Source: JAAFHN01 sp031421855
Lineage (GTDB): Bacteria > Pseudomonadota > Gammaproteobacteria > Burkholderiales > Burkholderiaceae_C
NCBI GenBank assembly: GCA_031421855.1
Contig: JANOPN010000222.1
Location: 1-5,511 of the forward strand
Length of the DNA: 5,511 nucleotides
Direction: 5' to 3'
Shown: piece by piece, positions 1-4,991 of the stretch
Layout of the letters: each line of letters starts with the position of its first letter
Position numbering within the stretch: position 1 is the stretch's first letter
The notes under the pieces: model-generated
The model's database searches: none
Told to the model about the DNA's origin: nothing
The model's input: only the letters and a program-made list of their open reading frames with translations
Made by a program: the position numbers and the translations under genes

Positions 1-26
1 ATCAGCCGTTCGCCTGGGCAACCAAA

Positions 27-44
27 CACAGCGGTCATGCTGTG
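27..44 (+). promoter_or_regulatory. Small inverted repeat in the glyA leader
   Basis: CACAGC at 27-32 and GCTGTG at 39-44 form a perfect 6-bp inverted repeat around a 6-base loop. It is followed by a C-rich stretch and five T residues (54-58), and lies just upstream of the glyA ribosome binding site. It could be a leader hairpin, a regulator site, or the tail of a terminator from an upstream gene outside the window. Only the symmetry is seen; the role is unknown. Confidence 0.25.
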
Positions 45-60
45 CGCCCCGCCTTTTTCA

Positions 61-64
61 AGGA
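61..64 (+). promoter_or_regulatory. glyA ribosome binding site (AGGA)
   Basis: AGGA lies 10 bases before the ATG at 75. It is the only convincing Shine-Dalgarno sequence here and decides the glyA start against the in-frame GTG at 42, which would add 11 residues not typical of the family. Confidence 0.6.
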
Positions 65-74
65 CAACATCATC

Positions 75-1319
75 ATGTTTGATCGCAATCACCTCGTCGC
101 CCAAGCCGACCCCGATTTGTGGGCCGCCATTCAGGCTGAAAACACCCGCCAAGAAGAGCACATCGAGCTCATTGCCAGCGAGAACTACGCCTCACCTGCC
201 GTCATGGCAGCCCAAGGCAGCCAACTCACCAACAAATACGCCGAAGGCTACCCCGGCAAACGCTATTACGGCGGCTGCGAACACGTTGACGTGGCCGAGT
301 CGTTGGCCATCGAGCGCGTCAAACGCCTTTTTGGAGCCGACGCCGCCAACGTGCAGCCGCATTGCGGCGCCAGCGCCAACCAAGCCGTGTTTTTGGCATT
401 TTTGAAGCCCGGCGACACGATCATGGGCATGAGCTTGGCCGAAGGCGGCCACCTCACGCATGGCATGCCATTGAACTTGAGTGGTAAATGGTTCAACGTG
501 GTCAGCTACGGCTTGGATGCCAACGAAGCCATCGATTACGACGCAATGGAGCAACTCGCGCGCGAAAAGCGCCCCAAATTGATCATCGCTGGCGCGTCAG
601 CCTACAGCTTGCGCATTGACTTTGAGCGCTTTGCCAAGGTCGCCAAAGAGATCGGTGCGATCTTCATGGTCGACATGGCCCATTACGCCGGTTTGGTCGC
701 CGCCGGGGTGTACCCCAGCCCGGTTCCGCATGCGGATGTCGTCACCAGCACGACCCACAAAAGCCTGCGCGGCCCACGCGGCGGCATCATTTTGATGAAG
801 GCGGAGCACGAAAAAGCCATCAATTCAGCGGTGTTTCCCGGCTTGCAAGGCGGCCCGCTCATGCACGTGATCGCTGCCAAGGCGATTGCCTTCAAAGAAG
901 CGCTTGAGCCCAGTTTCAAAATCTACCAAGCCCAAGTGATCGCCAACGCCAATGCCGTGGCCCAAACCCTGACCGAGCGCGGCCTTCGCATCGTCAGCGG
1001 TCGCACCGAAAGCCATGTGATGTTGGTTGATCTGCGCGCCAAAGGCATCACCGGCAAAGAAGCCGAAGCGGTTTTGGGCCAAGCGCACATGACGATCAAC
1101 AAAAATGCGATCCCCAAAGACCCCGAAAAACCGATGGTCACCAGCGGCATCCGCATCGGCACTCCTGCCATGACCACCCGTGGGTTCATGGAGGCCGAAG
1201 CTCGTGCCACGGCTCACCTCATTGCCGACGTGCTCGACAACCCACGCGATCCAGCCAATATCGCCCAAGTGGTGGCCAAAGTCAAAGCGCTGACCTCGCG
1301 CTTTCCGGTCTACAGCTGA
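75..1319 (+). CDS. glyA: Serine hydroxymethyltransferase (GlyA)
   Basis: This cytosolic PLP enzyme interconverts serine plus tetrahydrofolate with glycine plus 5,10-methylene-tetrahydrofolate, the main source of one-carbon units for purine, thymidylate and methionine synthesis. The product is 414 residues, close to the 417 of E. coli. With the ATG at 75, the PLP-binding lysine of TTHKSLRGPRGG falls at residue 229, and Asp200 and His203 of VDMAHYAG also match E. coli numbering exactly, which supports the start. Other family signatures are IELIASENYASPAV near the N-terminus, NKYAEGYPGKRYYGG, the MSLAEGGHLTHG loop, and the C-terminal GIRIGTPAMTTRG with the substrate-carboxylate arginine at residue 360 (363 in E. 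coli). An in-frame GTG at 42 would lengthen it, but the AGGA at 61-64 favours the ATG. nrdR follows after 4 bases, so the two are almost certainly co-transcribed. Nothing looks damaged. Confidence 0.98.
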   Translation: MFDRNHLVAQADPDLWAAIQAENTRQEEHIELIASENYASPAVMAAQGSQLTNKYAEGYPGKRYYGGCEHVDVAESLAIERVKRLFGADAANVQPHCGASANQAVFLAFLKPGDTIMGMSLAEGGHLTHGMPLNLSGKWFNVVSYGLDANEAIDYDAMEQLAREKRPKLIIAGASAYSLRIDFERFAKVAKEIGAIFMVDMAHYAGLVAAGVYPSPVPHADVVTSTTHKSLRGPRGGIILMKAEHEKAINSAVFPGLQGGPLMHVIAAKAIAFKEALEPSFKIYQAQVIANANAVAQTLTERGLRIVSGRTESHVMLVDLRAKGITGKEAEAVLGQAHMTINKNAIPKDPEKPMVTSGIRIGTPAMTTRGFMEAEARATAHLIADVLDNPRDPANIAQVVAKVKALTSRFPVYS

Positions 1320-1323
1320 TTCC

Positions 1324-1773
1324 ATGCGCTGCCCTTTTTGCGGCCACGGCGAGACCCAGGTCATGGAGACCCGCATCTCTGACGATGCAGCCTCCATCCG
1401 ACGCAGGCGTCAGTGCGCCAGCTGCGAAAAGCGGTTCACGACCTACGAGCGACCTGAAATCAGCTTTCCAAGCATTGTCAAAAAAGACGGCCGGCGAATC
1501 GACTACGAGCGAGGCAAATTACTGGCCTCACTCAACATCGCCCTGCGCAAGCGCCCCGTGGGCATCGAGCAAATCGACGGCATCATCGAACGCATCGAGG
1601 AAAAACTGCTGAATTCGCCCGGTCGCGAAGTCACCAGCCAGCGCGTGGGCGAGTTTGTGATGCGAGAGCTCAAAAAGCTCGACAAAGTGGCCTATGTTCG
1701 CTTTGCCAGTGTGTATCGCAGCTTTGAAGACGTCGATGAGTTCAAAACCTTGGTCGATGAGTTTCGGCGCTGA
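1324..1773 (+). CDS. nrdR: Transcriptional repressor NrdR
   Basis: NrdR is a zinc-finger/ATP-cone regulator that senses ATP/dATP and represses ribonucleotide reductase operons by binding paired NrdR boxes in their promoters. The 149-residue product has the usual family length. The N-terminal zinc ribbon is complete: Cys3 and Cys6 in RCPFCGHG, then Cys31 and Cys34 in RRQCASCEKRFTTYER. An ATP-cone follows (about residues 49-139), beginning FPSIVKKDGRRIDYERGKL and ending in KVAYVRFASVYRSFEDVDEF. The ATG is 4 bases after the glyA stop, with no strong ribosome binding site, which suggests coupling to glyA translation. glyA-nrdR adjacency is common in proteobacteria and links folate/one-carbon supply with control of dNTP synthesis. 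No NrdR box was recognised in this window, so its targets lie elsewhere. Confidence 0.97.
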   Translation: MRCPFCGHGETQVMETRISDDAASIRRRRQCASCEKRFTTYERPEISFPSIVKKDGRRIDYERGKLLASLNIALRKRPVGIEQIDGIIERIEEKLLNSPGREVTSQRVGEFVMRELKKLDKVAYVRFASVYRSFEDVDEFKTLVDEFRR

Positions 1774-1787
1774 CAGTCACAATTAAA

Positions 1788-1816
1788 TAGCAACAAACCC
1801 AATGAATCCGGCGACC
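1788..1816 (+). repeat. 29-bp intergenic repeat, copy 1
   Basis: The repeat begins TAGCAACAAACCCAATG and ends AATCCGGCGACC. It differs from copy 2 (2003-2031) at one base, and from copy 3 (3913-3941) at two. The variable position common to all three is base 25 (C, T and A). It starts 14 bases after the nrdR stop, in the same direction as the other copies. Confidence 0.85.
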
Positions 1817-1823
1817 AAATGTC

Positions 1824-1850
1824 GTCATGCCAGCGAAGGCGGGCATCCAG
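1824..1850 (+). repeat. REP-like palindrome, copy 1 (forward)
   Basis: Stem TGCCAGC (1828-1834), loop GAAG, and GCGGGCA (1839-1845) form a 7-bp hairpin with one A-G mismatch, inside a 27-bp unit starting GTCATGCC and ending ATCCAG. It matches the inverted copy at 1910-1936 at 22 of 27 positions. Units of the form GTCAT-CC-GCGAAGGC-GG-CCAG are familiar dispersed palindromes of Gram-negative genomes. Confidence 0.8.
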
Positions 1851-1909
1851 TGCCCCTGAGTGGCATCAGGCGAGCAAAACGGCGAGTTCACAGGGCTGGT
1901 GCGCACAAA

Positions 1910-1936
1910 CTGGTTCCCGGCCTTCGCCGGGATGAC
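1910..1936 (-). repeat. REP-like palindrome, copy 2 (inverted)
   Basis: TCCCGGC (1915-1921), CTTC, and GCCGGGA (1926-1932) form a perfect 7-bp GC-rich hairpin. Read on the minus strand, the 27-bp unit runs GTCATCCC to AACCAG and is the inverted partner of 1824-1850, giving a head-to-head pair like a BIME. Lying between convergent genes, the pair could act as an mRNA 3'-end stabiliser or bidirectional terminator, but there is no T tract directly after either hairpin. Confidence 0.85.
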
Positions 1937-2002
1937 AGCCCAGGCAGCCGAATAGTGGCACCCATACTGGCACAGCGACGAATTGAGTTACTTCAAAATA
2001 AG

Positions 2003-2031
2003 TAGCAACAAACCCAATGAATCCGGTGACC
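2003..2031 (+). repeat. 29-bp intergenic repeat, copy 2
   Basis: It matches copy 1 at 28 of 29 positions (T instead of C at base 25), in the same orientation and 215 bp downstream, so copies 1 and 2 bracket the REP pair as direct repeats. Beyond the core, this copy and copy 3 also share a nearby CATCAAAAAA string (2045-2054 here, 3957-3966 there), so the true element may be longer. Confidence 0.85.
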
Positions 2032-2046
2032 TAGAGCACTTTTTCA

Positions 2047-2065
2047 TCAAAAAAAAGCTTTTTGA
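2047..2065 (-). terminator. Possible terminator of the substrate-binding-protein gene
   Basis: TCAAAAA, a short loop, and TTTTTGA form an A/T-rich hairpin starting 13 bases beyond the minus-strand stop codon. Read on the minus strand it ends in a run of eight T residues before GATG. The stem lacks the GC base of a classic intrinsic terminator, so this is tentative; the position is the main support. Confidence 0.35.
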
Positions 2066-2078
2066 CGCCCGGAAAGCA

Positions 2079-3674
2079 TCATTTGCCGACCGACATCCAC
2101 TTGTAGAGCATGAAGCCATCGGCGCGCTGGTAGGCGGTGATGTTTTTCTTCATCGCCCAGCCCAACATTTGTTGGTGCAACGGCACATGCCCCACATCGG
2201 CGGCATGCAAGTCAAACGCCTCTTTGATCATGGCGTTGCGCTGGGTGTCGTTGAGTTCAGATTGAATGCGCACGGTGAGCGCGTCGAGTTTGGGGTTGCT
2301 GTAGGCACCGAAATTCCACTGCCCCTGTGCGCCGCTGGGCGTTGACATCACCGTGTACAAGATGTTGTGCGAATCGTAGCCCGCAGGCGACCAACCCAGC
2401 ATGAACAAACCCACCTCGCGCTTGAGCGCCCGAGGAAAATAGGTGGTTTTTGACTCAACCTGCATCTTGGCGGTGATGCCCACTTTGGCCAAATACGTTG
2501 CAATGGCTTGGCAAACGTCTGAGTCGTTCACGTAGCGGTCATTGGGGCAGTTGAACCCCACCTCAAAACCGCTGGGGTAACCCGCCTCGGCGAGCAGCTT
2601 GCGCGCCGCGTCAGGGCTGTACGGCAATCGCTTGGTCAGCTCAGCGGTGTAGCCGCGCACGCCAGGCGTGATCATGGCCCCGGTAGGAACAGACGCGCCG
2701 CGCATCACAACCGAGCGAATCGCCTCGATATCGATGGCCTGATACACGGCTTGGCGCACCCGCCGGTCTTTGAACGGGTTTTTGCCTTTGATGTTGGACA
2801 CCAGCAACTCGTCACGCTTTTGATCAAACCCCAAAAATACCACCCGCGACTCCGGCCCTTCTTGCACTTTGAGGGCGGCGACGGTTTTGAGGCGCGGAAT
2901 GTCTTGCAAGGGCAACGGATCAATCAAATCCAAGTCCCCGGCCACGAGTGCCGCGACCCGAGTCGCGTCGTTGGCGACCGGCGTGAAGATGACCTCATCG
3001 ATATTGCCTTCGTTCTTGCCCCACCAAGGCAAATAGCGGCTCGCCGTGGTGCGAACGCCCGGCTGGCGCTCACGCAAGCGATACGGCCCCGTGCCGACTG
3101 CCCGAAACGACGCGGCGTTTTCGATGCCACGCCGGCGGTCAACCGGCTTTTGCGCGCCATTCGTCTCGGCCCAAACCCGGCTCATGATCATGATGTTGGT
3201 GATGACGTCAGGCAAGATCGGATTGGGCGCGCTCGTCTCAACCTCCACCTGATACTTGCCCGTTTTGCGCACGTCTTTCACCGAACCCAGCTGCGCCCGA
3301 ACGTCTGAGCCATCGCCTCTGGCGCGGTTGAGCGAAAACACGACATCGTCTGCATCAAAGACCGAGCCGTCATGAAACGTCACGCCTTGGCGTAATTCAA
3401 ACCGCCACACATTGGGCTGCACCGCTTTCCAGCTGAGCGCCAACGAGGGCACGACGTTCAATGCTTTGTCGCGGGTGACCAATGCCTCAAACACATTGTT
3501 CAAAAACCCCAACTGAACCGCCTCGTTCAGCGAATGCGGATCCATCGACAAAATATCGCCCTGATTGGCCACCCGGATCGAAGCTGCATGCGCAGTTGGC
3601 AGCGCGAAACCGCCCGCCAAGATCAAAGCGGCTGAAAATTGACCCAGGCGATGCGAGAAACTGAATTTAGCCAT
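2079..3674 (-). CDS. ABC transporter substrate-binding protein, family 5
   Basis: The 531-residue product is a periplasmic solute-binding protein of the SBP_bac_5 (DppA/OppA-like) family, which hands peptides, opines, glutathione or similar solutes to an inner-membrane ABC permease. Residues 1-30 form a Sec signal peptide: basic MAKFSFSHR, a hydrophobic core ALILAGGFAL, and an AHA cleavage site at 28-30; there is no lipobox cysteine. Family marks include MDPHSLNE (44-51), the signature WRFELRQGVTFHDG (90-103), FDADDVVFSLNRA, GTGPYRL (194-200), NPFKDRRVRQAVYQAID (299-315) and YSPDAARKLLAEAGYP (352-367). Cys376 and Cys388 could form a disulfide. The ATG at 3672-3674 has no clear Shine-Dalgarno sequence. 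No permease or ATPase gene lies on either side: nrdR converges downstream and repeats lie upstream. It is therefore an orphan whose transporter is elsewhere; the exact ligand cannot be read from the sequence. Confidence 0.95.
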   Translation of the reverse strand: MAKFSFSHRLGQFSAALILAGGFALPTAHAASIRVANQGDILSMDPHSLNEAVQLGFLNNVFEALVTRDKALNVVPSLALSWKAVQPNVWRFELRQGVTFHDGSVFDADDVVFSLNRARGDGSDVRAQLGSVKDVRKTGKYQVEVETSAPNPILPDVITNIMIMSRVWAETNGAQKPVDRRRGIENAASFRAVGTGPYRLRERQPGVRTTASRYLPWWGKNEGNIDEVIFTPVANDATRVAALVAGDLDLIDPLPLQDIPRLKTVAALKVQEGPESRVVFLGFDQKRDELLVSNIKGKNPFKDRRVRQAVYQAIDIEAIRSVVMRGASVPTGAMITPGVRGYTAELTKRLPYSPDAARKLLAEAGYPSGFEVGFNCPNDRYVNDSDVCQAIATYLAKVGITAKMQVESKTTYFPRALKREVGLFMLGWSPAGYDSHNILYTVMSTPSGAQGQWNFGAYSNPKLDALTVRIQSELNDTQRNAMIKEAFDLHAADVGHVPLHQQMLGWAMKKNITAYQRADGFMLYKWMSVGK

Positions 3675-3705
3675 GTGTTGCGCACCAAAGTGATGTGTAC
3701 TGAAT

Positions 3706-3808
3706 AGGATTTACGCAAAACAGTCCCAGCAAGGGGCAGCGACGACGACAGTGCGGACAGCACGGGCAGTAGCTGCAACGCCGCTGGGGTTGTTTTGCGT
3801 GAGTCCTG
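3706..3808 (+). mobile_element. MITE-like element with terminal inverted repeats
   Basis: The arm at 3706-3730 (AGGATTTACGCAAAAC..CCCAGC) pairs along its whole length with 3783-3807 (GCTGGGGTTG..GCGTGAGTCCT). Of 25 pairs, 21 are Watson-Crick and 4 are G-T; the pair 3705/3808 would add one more G-T. The interior is 52 bases with no coding capacity. CTGAAT occurs immediately outside both ends, at 3700-3705 and 3809-3814, as expected of a 5-6-bp target duplication. Length (about 103 bp), long terminal repeats and flanking duplication together fit a miniature inverted-repeat element mobilised by an IS transposase encoded elsewhere. The alternative is a structured RNA. It ends 31 bp before the binding-protein start codon, so it probably sits in or replaces that gene's promoter. 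Confidence 0.6.
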
Positions 3809-3912
3809 CTGAATTGAAACACAGCAAGCACCCATCGCACCAAGCTCAGTGAAAAGTCCTAAAGTCGCACGAGGCTTACTCAATCGTGGCCATCTTGAAC
3901 ATTCCATTTTGA

Positions 3913-3941
3913 TAGCAAAAAACCCAATGAATCCGGAGACC
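3913..3941 (+). repeat. 29-bp intergenic repeat, copy 3
   Basis: It matches copy 1 at 27 of 29 positions (A for C at base 7; A at the variable base 25) and runs in the same direction. It is preceded by TTTTGA and followed, after 15 bases, by CATCAAAAAA, which is also found after copy 2. Three copies in 2.2 kb, all outside intact genes, mark a dispersed family. Confidence 0.85.
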
Positions 3942-4022
3942 GGAGGCATAAAAAGCATCAAAAAAGGCGTTAAAGCGGCATTTACGGCCGTTTGCAAGCC
4001 ACGGTAAAGCCGATGGCGCAAG

Positions 4023-4289
4023 GTGAGATTGGCTGGCATTGCGACTGGTGCGTTTGGCGATCTGTCGAAGGCGAGGTTGTAGCAACTGCCCGGCCGAAAA
4101 TATTCGTCGGCAAAAGTCGACGATGCGTAATGAGGAGATTGTGTGAATTCAAGACCCCGGCGACTGGGCTGCTTGCCGTCTACGGCCGCTGGGAACACGA
4201 AGTGGACTCCGGCGGCCAAGTCCGCCATCTGGTCGCCAGCTTTTTTGCAAGACATGGGCCGCTGTTGATGCCTTCAAGGCGAGATTTGA
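4023..4289 (+). pseudogene. dnaE2: Remnant of dnaE2 (imuC) C-terminus
   Basis: DnaE2/ImuC is the error-prone DNA polymerase that works with ImuA and ImuB in SOS mutagenesis. In the frame through 4169-4237 the sequence reads LLAVYGRWEHEVDSGG followed by QVRHLVA, a close match (from memory) to the conserved DnaE2 C-terminus, and 7 residues later PLL (4259-4267) falls where the family has PLLGRL. The terminal SRDF-like end is recognisable as SRRDL (4274-4288). In the neighbouring frame, 4023-4049 reads VRLAGIATG, like the start of the OB-fold segment (VRVAGIVTGRQRPGTA) of DnaE2; the distance between the two blocks is within a few codons of that in intact proteins. The intervening part has shifted frame, carries stops and has lost the TFVTLEDETG block. 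No polymerase domain precedes it, so this is a decayed tail rather than a gene. Confidence 0.65.
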
Positions 4290-4368
4290 CGCTTTATCGC
4301 CCACCTGTCCCAGTATTTGTTACACGCCGTGCTATGAATTTTGATCTATCTGTTAAATGTGATTGCGT

Positions 4369-4385
4369 GTTGCGCAATGCGCAAC
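4369..4385. promoter_or_regulatory. Palindromic operator of higBA (probable HigA site)
   Basis: GTTGCGCAATGCGCAAC is a perfect inverted repeat with 8-bp arms around one central base, ending 19 bases before the higB start. A longer TTGCG repetition precedes it (4364-4368). HigA-type antitoxins repress their own operon by binding such palindromes over the promoter. No clean -35/-10 pair was found; TTGCGC at 4370-4375 and TAGGAT at 4393-4398 have a 17-base spacer, but the latter overlaps the ribosome binding site. Confidence 0.6.
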
Positions 4386-4393
4386 GTTTTGTT

Positions 4394-4397
4394 AGGA
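4394..4397 (+). promoter_or_regulatory. higB ribosome binding site (AGGA)
   Basis: AGGA lies 7 bases before the GTG at 4405 and supports that unusual start codon, which also gives the standard HigB N-terminus MIKSFKHKGL. Confidence 0.6.
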
Positions 4398-4404
4398 TTG
4401 CACG

Positions 4405-4683
4405 GTGATCAAGTCGTTCAAGCACAAGGGTTTGGCCAAACTCTACCAAACGGGAAGCGTGGCAGGCATACAACCCAGTCATGCCAAGCGCTTGCGCATG
4501 CTGCTTATTGCCTTGAACACCTCGCAAACCGTCGATGACATGGACTTGCCAGGCGCTCGCTTGCATCCCCTGCAAGGGCAAGACAAAGGCCGCTGGTCAG
4601 TTTGGGTCAATGGCAATTGGCGAATGACTTTTGAGTTCGCAAACGGCGACGCTCACGTACTAGATTACGAGGATTACCACTGA
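4405..4683 (+). CDS. higB: HigB-family toxin (RelE superfamily mRNA interferase)
   Basis: HigB toxins are small RelE-fold endoribonucleases that cut mRNA in the ribosomal A site when freed from HigA. The product is 92 residues, the same length as Proteus vulgaris HigB, with shared blocks MIKSFKHKGL (1-10), LHPLxG (53-58), NWRMTFEF (71-78) and DYEDYH at the extreme C-terminus. His54, Arg73, Asp90, Tyr91 and His92, placed in or near the P. vulgaris active site, are present. Position 57, lysine in P. vulgaris, is glutamine here. The start is GTG with AGGA 7 bases upstream; no other start gives the family N-terminus. The stop shares its last base with the higA start (TGATG), so the genes are coupled, toxin first as is usual for hig loci. 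The upstream palindrome is the probable operator. Confidence 0.93.
   Translation: MIKSFKHKGLAKLYQTGSVAGIQPSHAKRLRMLLIALNTSQTVDDMDLPGARLHPLQGQDKGRWSVWVNGNWRMTFEFANGDAHVLDYEDYH
4669..4673 (+). promoter_or_regulatory. higA ribosome binding site (GAGGA)
   Basis: GAGGA inside the end of higB lies 9 bases before the ATG at 4683. It favours this ATG over the in-frame ATG at 4689, which would be 15 bases away. Confidence 0.55.
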
Positions 4684-4976
4684 TGTTGATGCACAACCCA
4701 CCCCACCCCGGCGAATTCATTTGCGACATGTACTTGGATCCTTACAGCATCAGCGCGCGCGAGTTGGCCGCCAAGTTGGATGTGGCCGCATCCACCCTGC
4801 ATCGCATCTTGAACGGCTCAAGCCGAGTTACCCCAGAGATGGCGCTGCGCCTCTCAATCGCCCTAGGCCGCAGTGCTGAAAGCTGGCTCGCCATGCAGGA
4901 TCAACACGATCTTTGGCAGGCGAGGCAGACGGTAGATTTGCAACGAGTTCGGCGGCTGGAAGTGCAAGCGGCGTAG
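4683..4976 (+). CDS. higA: HigA-family antitoxin, XRE-type DNA-binding protein
   Basis: HigA binds and neutralises HigB and represses the operon. The product is 97 residues with the family opening HNPPHPGEF (4-12), then an XRE/Cro-type helix-turn-helix: ISARELAAKLDVAASTLHRI (23-42) followed by LNGSSRVTPEMALRLSIALG (43-62), with the recognition helix near 37-44. The tail SAESWLAMQDQHDLWQAR (64-81) is typical of the VapI/HigA group. The ATG at 4683 overlaps the higB stop by one base and has GAGGA 9 bases upstream; a second ATG at 4689 is possible but worse placed. The likely operator is the palindrome at 4369-4385. No sign of damage. Unlike many antitoxins, which have a disordered toxin-binding extension, HigA antitoxins are largely folded, and the compact length fits. 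Confidence 0.94.
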   Translation: MLMHNPPHPGEFICDMYLDPYSISARELAAKLDVAASTLHRILNGSSRVTPEMALRLSIALGRSAESWLAMQDQHDLWQARQTVDLQRVRRLEVQAA

Positions 4977-4991
4977 CCCAGCCCCCATCCA

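Larger units (their letters stand above)
1774..2078. other. Convergent intergenic region with nested repeats
   Basis: This 305-bp stretch separates the convergent nrdR and substrate-binding-protein genes. It holds two direct copies of a 29-bp repeat (1788-1816, 2003-2031), a pair of inverted REP-like hairpins between them (1824-1850, 1910-1936), and an A/T-rich hairpin near 2047-2065. The short open frames across it follow the repeats and show no protein family signature, so no gene is called. Confidence 0.8.
3675..4404. other. Gene-poor region upstream of the binding protein and higBA
   Basis: This 730-bp stretch separates two divergently transcribed units. It holds a MITE-like element (3706-3808), the third 29-bp repeat (3913-3941), a dnaE2 remnant (about 4023-4289), and the higBA operator/promoter region (about 4300-4404). 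Nothing was recognised in 3815-3912 or 3942-4022. Long open frames exist on both strands (minus 3623-4255, plus 3992-4408), but each runs through repeats or relics and neither resembles an intact protein family. Confidence 0.75.

Noticed and set aside
42..74. Extended glyA start at GTG 42
   Set aside because: Adds 11 residues not seen in the family, overlaps a hairpin, and the ATG at 75 has AGGA 10 bases upstream and gives exact E. coli residue numbering (Lys229).
825..1397. 190-residue minus-strand frame opposite glyA
   Set aside because: Antisense shadow of glyA and the start of nrdR, both certain genes.
1802..2345. Short plus-strand frames starting inside or near the 29-bp repeats
   Set aside because: They are translations of repeats and REP hairpins, or read antisense through the end of the binding-protein gene.
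2751..3308. 185-residue plus-strand frame opposite the binding-protein gene
   Set aside because: Antisense shadow of a well-supported family 5 binding protein; no family signature of its own.
3690..3735. A sigma-70 promoter for the binding-protein gene in the MITE-like arm
   Set aside because: Read on the minus strand, TTGCGT and TATTCA/TACACA occur, but no pair has acceptable spacing and match.
1788..3941. CRISPR array built on the 29-bp repeat
   Set aside because: Spacings are 186 and about 1880 bases and contain a gene; there is no regular repeat-spacer pattern or cas gene.
3623..4255. 210-residue minus-strand reading frame
   Set aside because: It overlaps the signal-peptide region of the binding protein, runs through the MITE-like element, the 29-bp repeat and the antisense of the dnaE2 relic, and has no recognisable domain.
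3992..4408. 138-residue plus-strand reading frame as an intact gene
   Set aside because: Only its middle resembles a protein family (DnaE2 tail); it starts at TTG in unrelated sequence, runs past the expected DnaE2 end and into higB. Treated as chance openness over a pseudogene.
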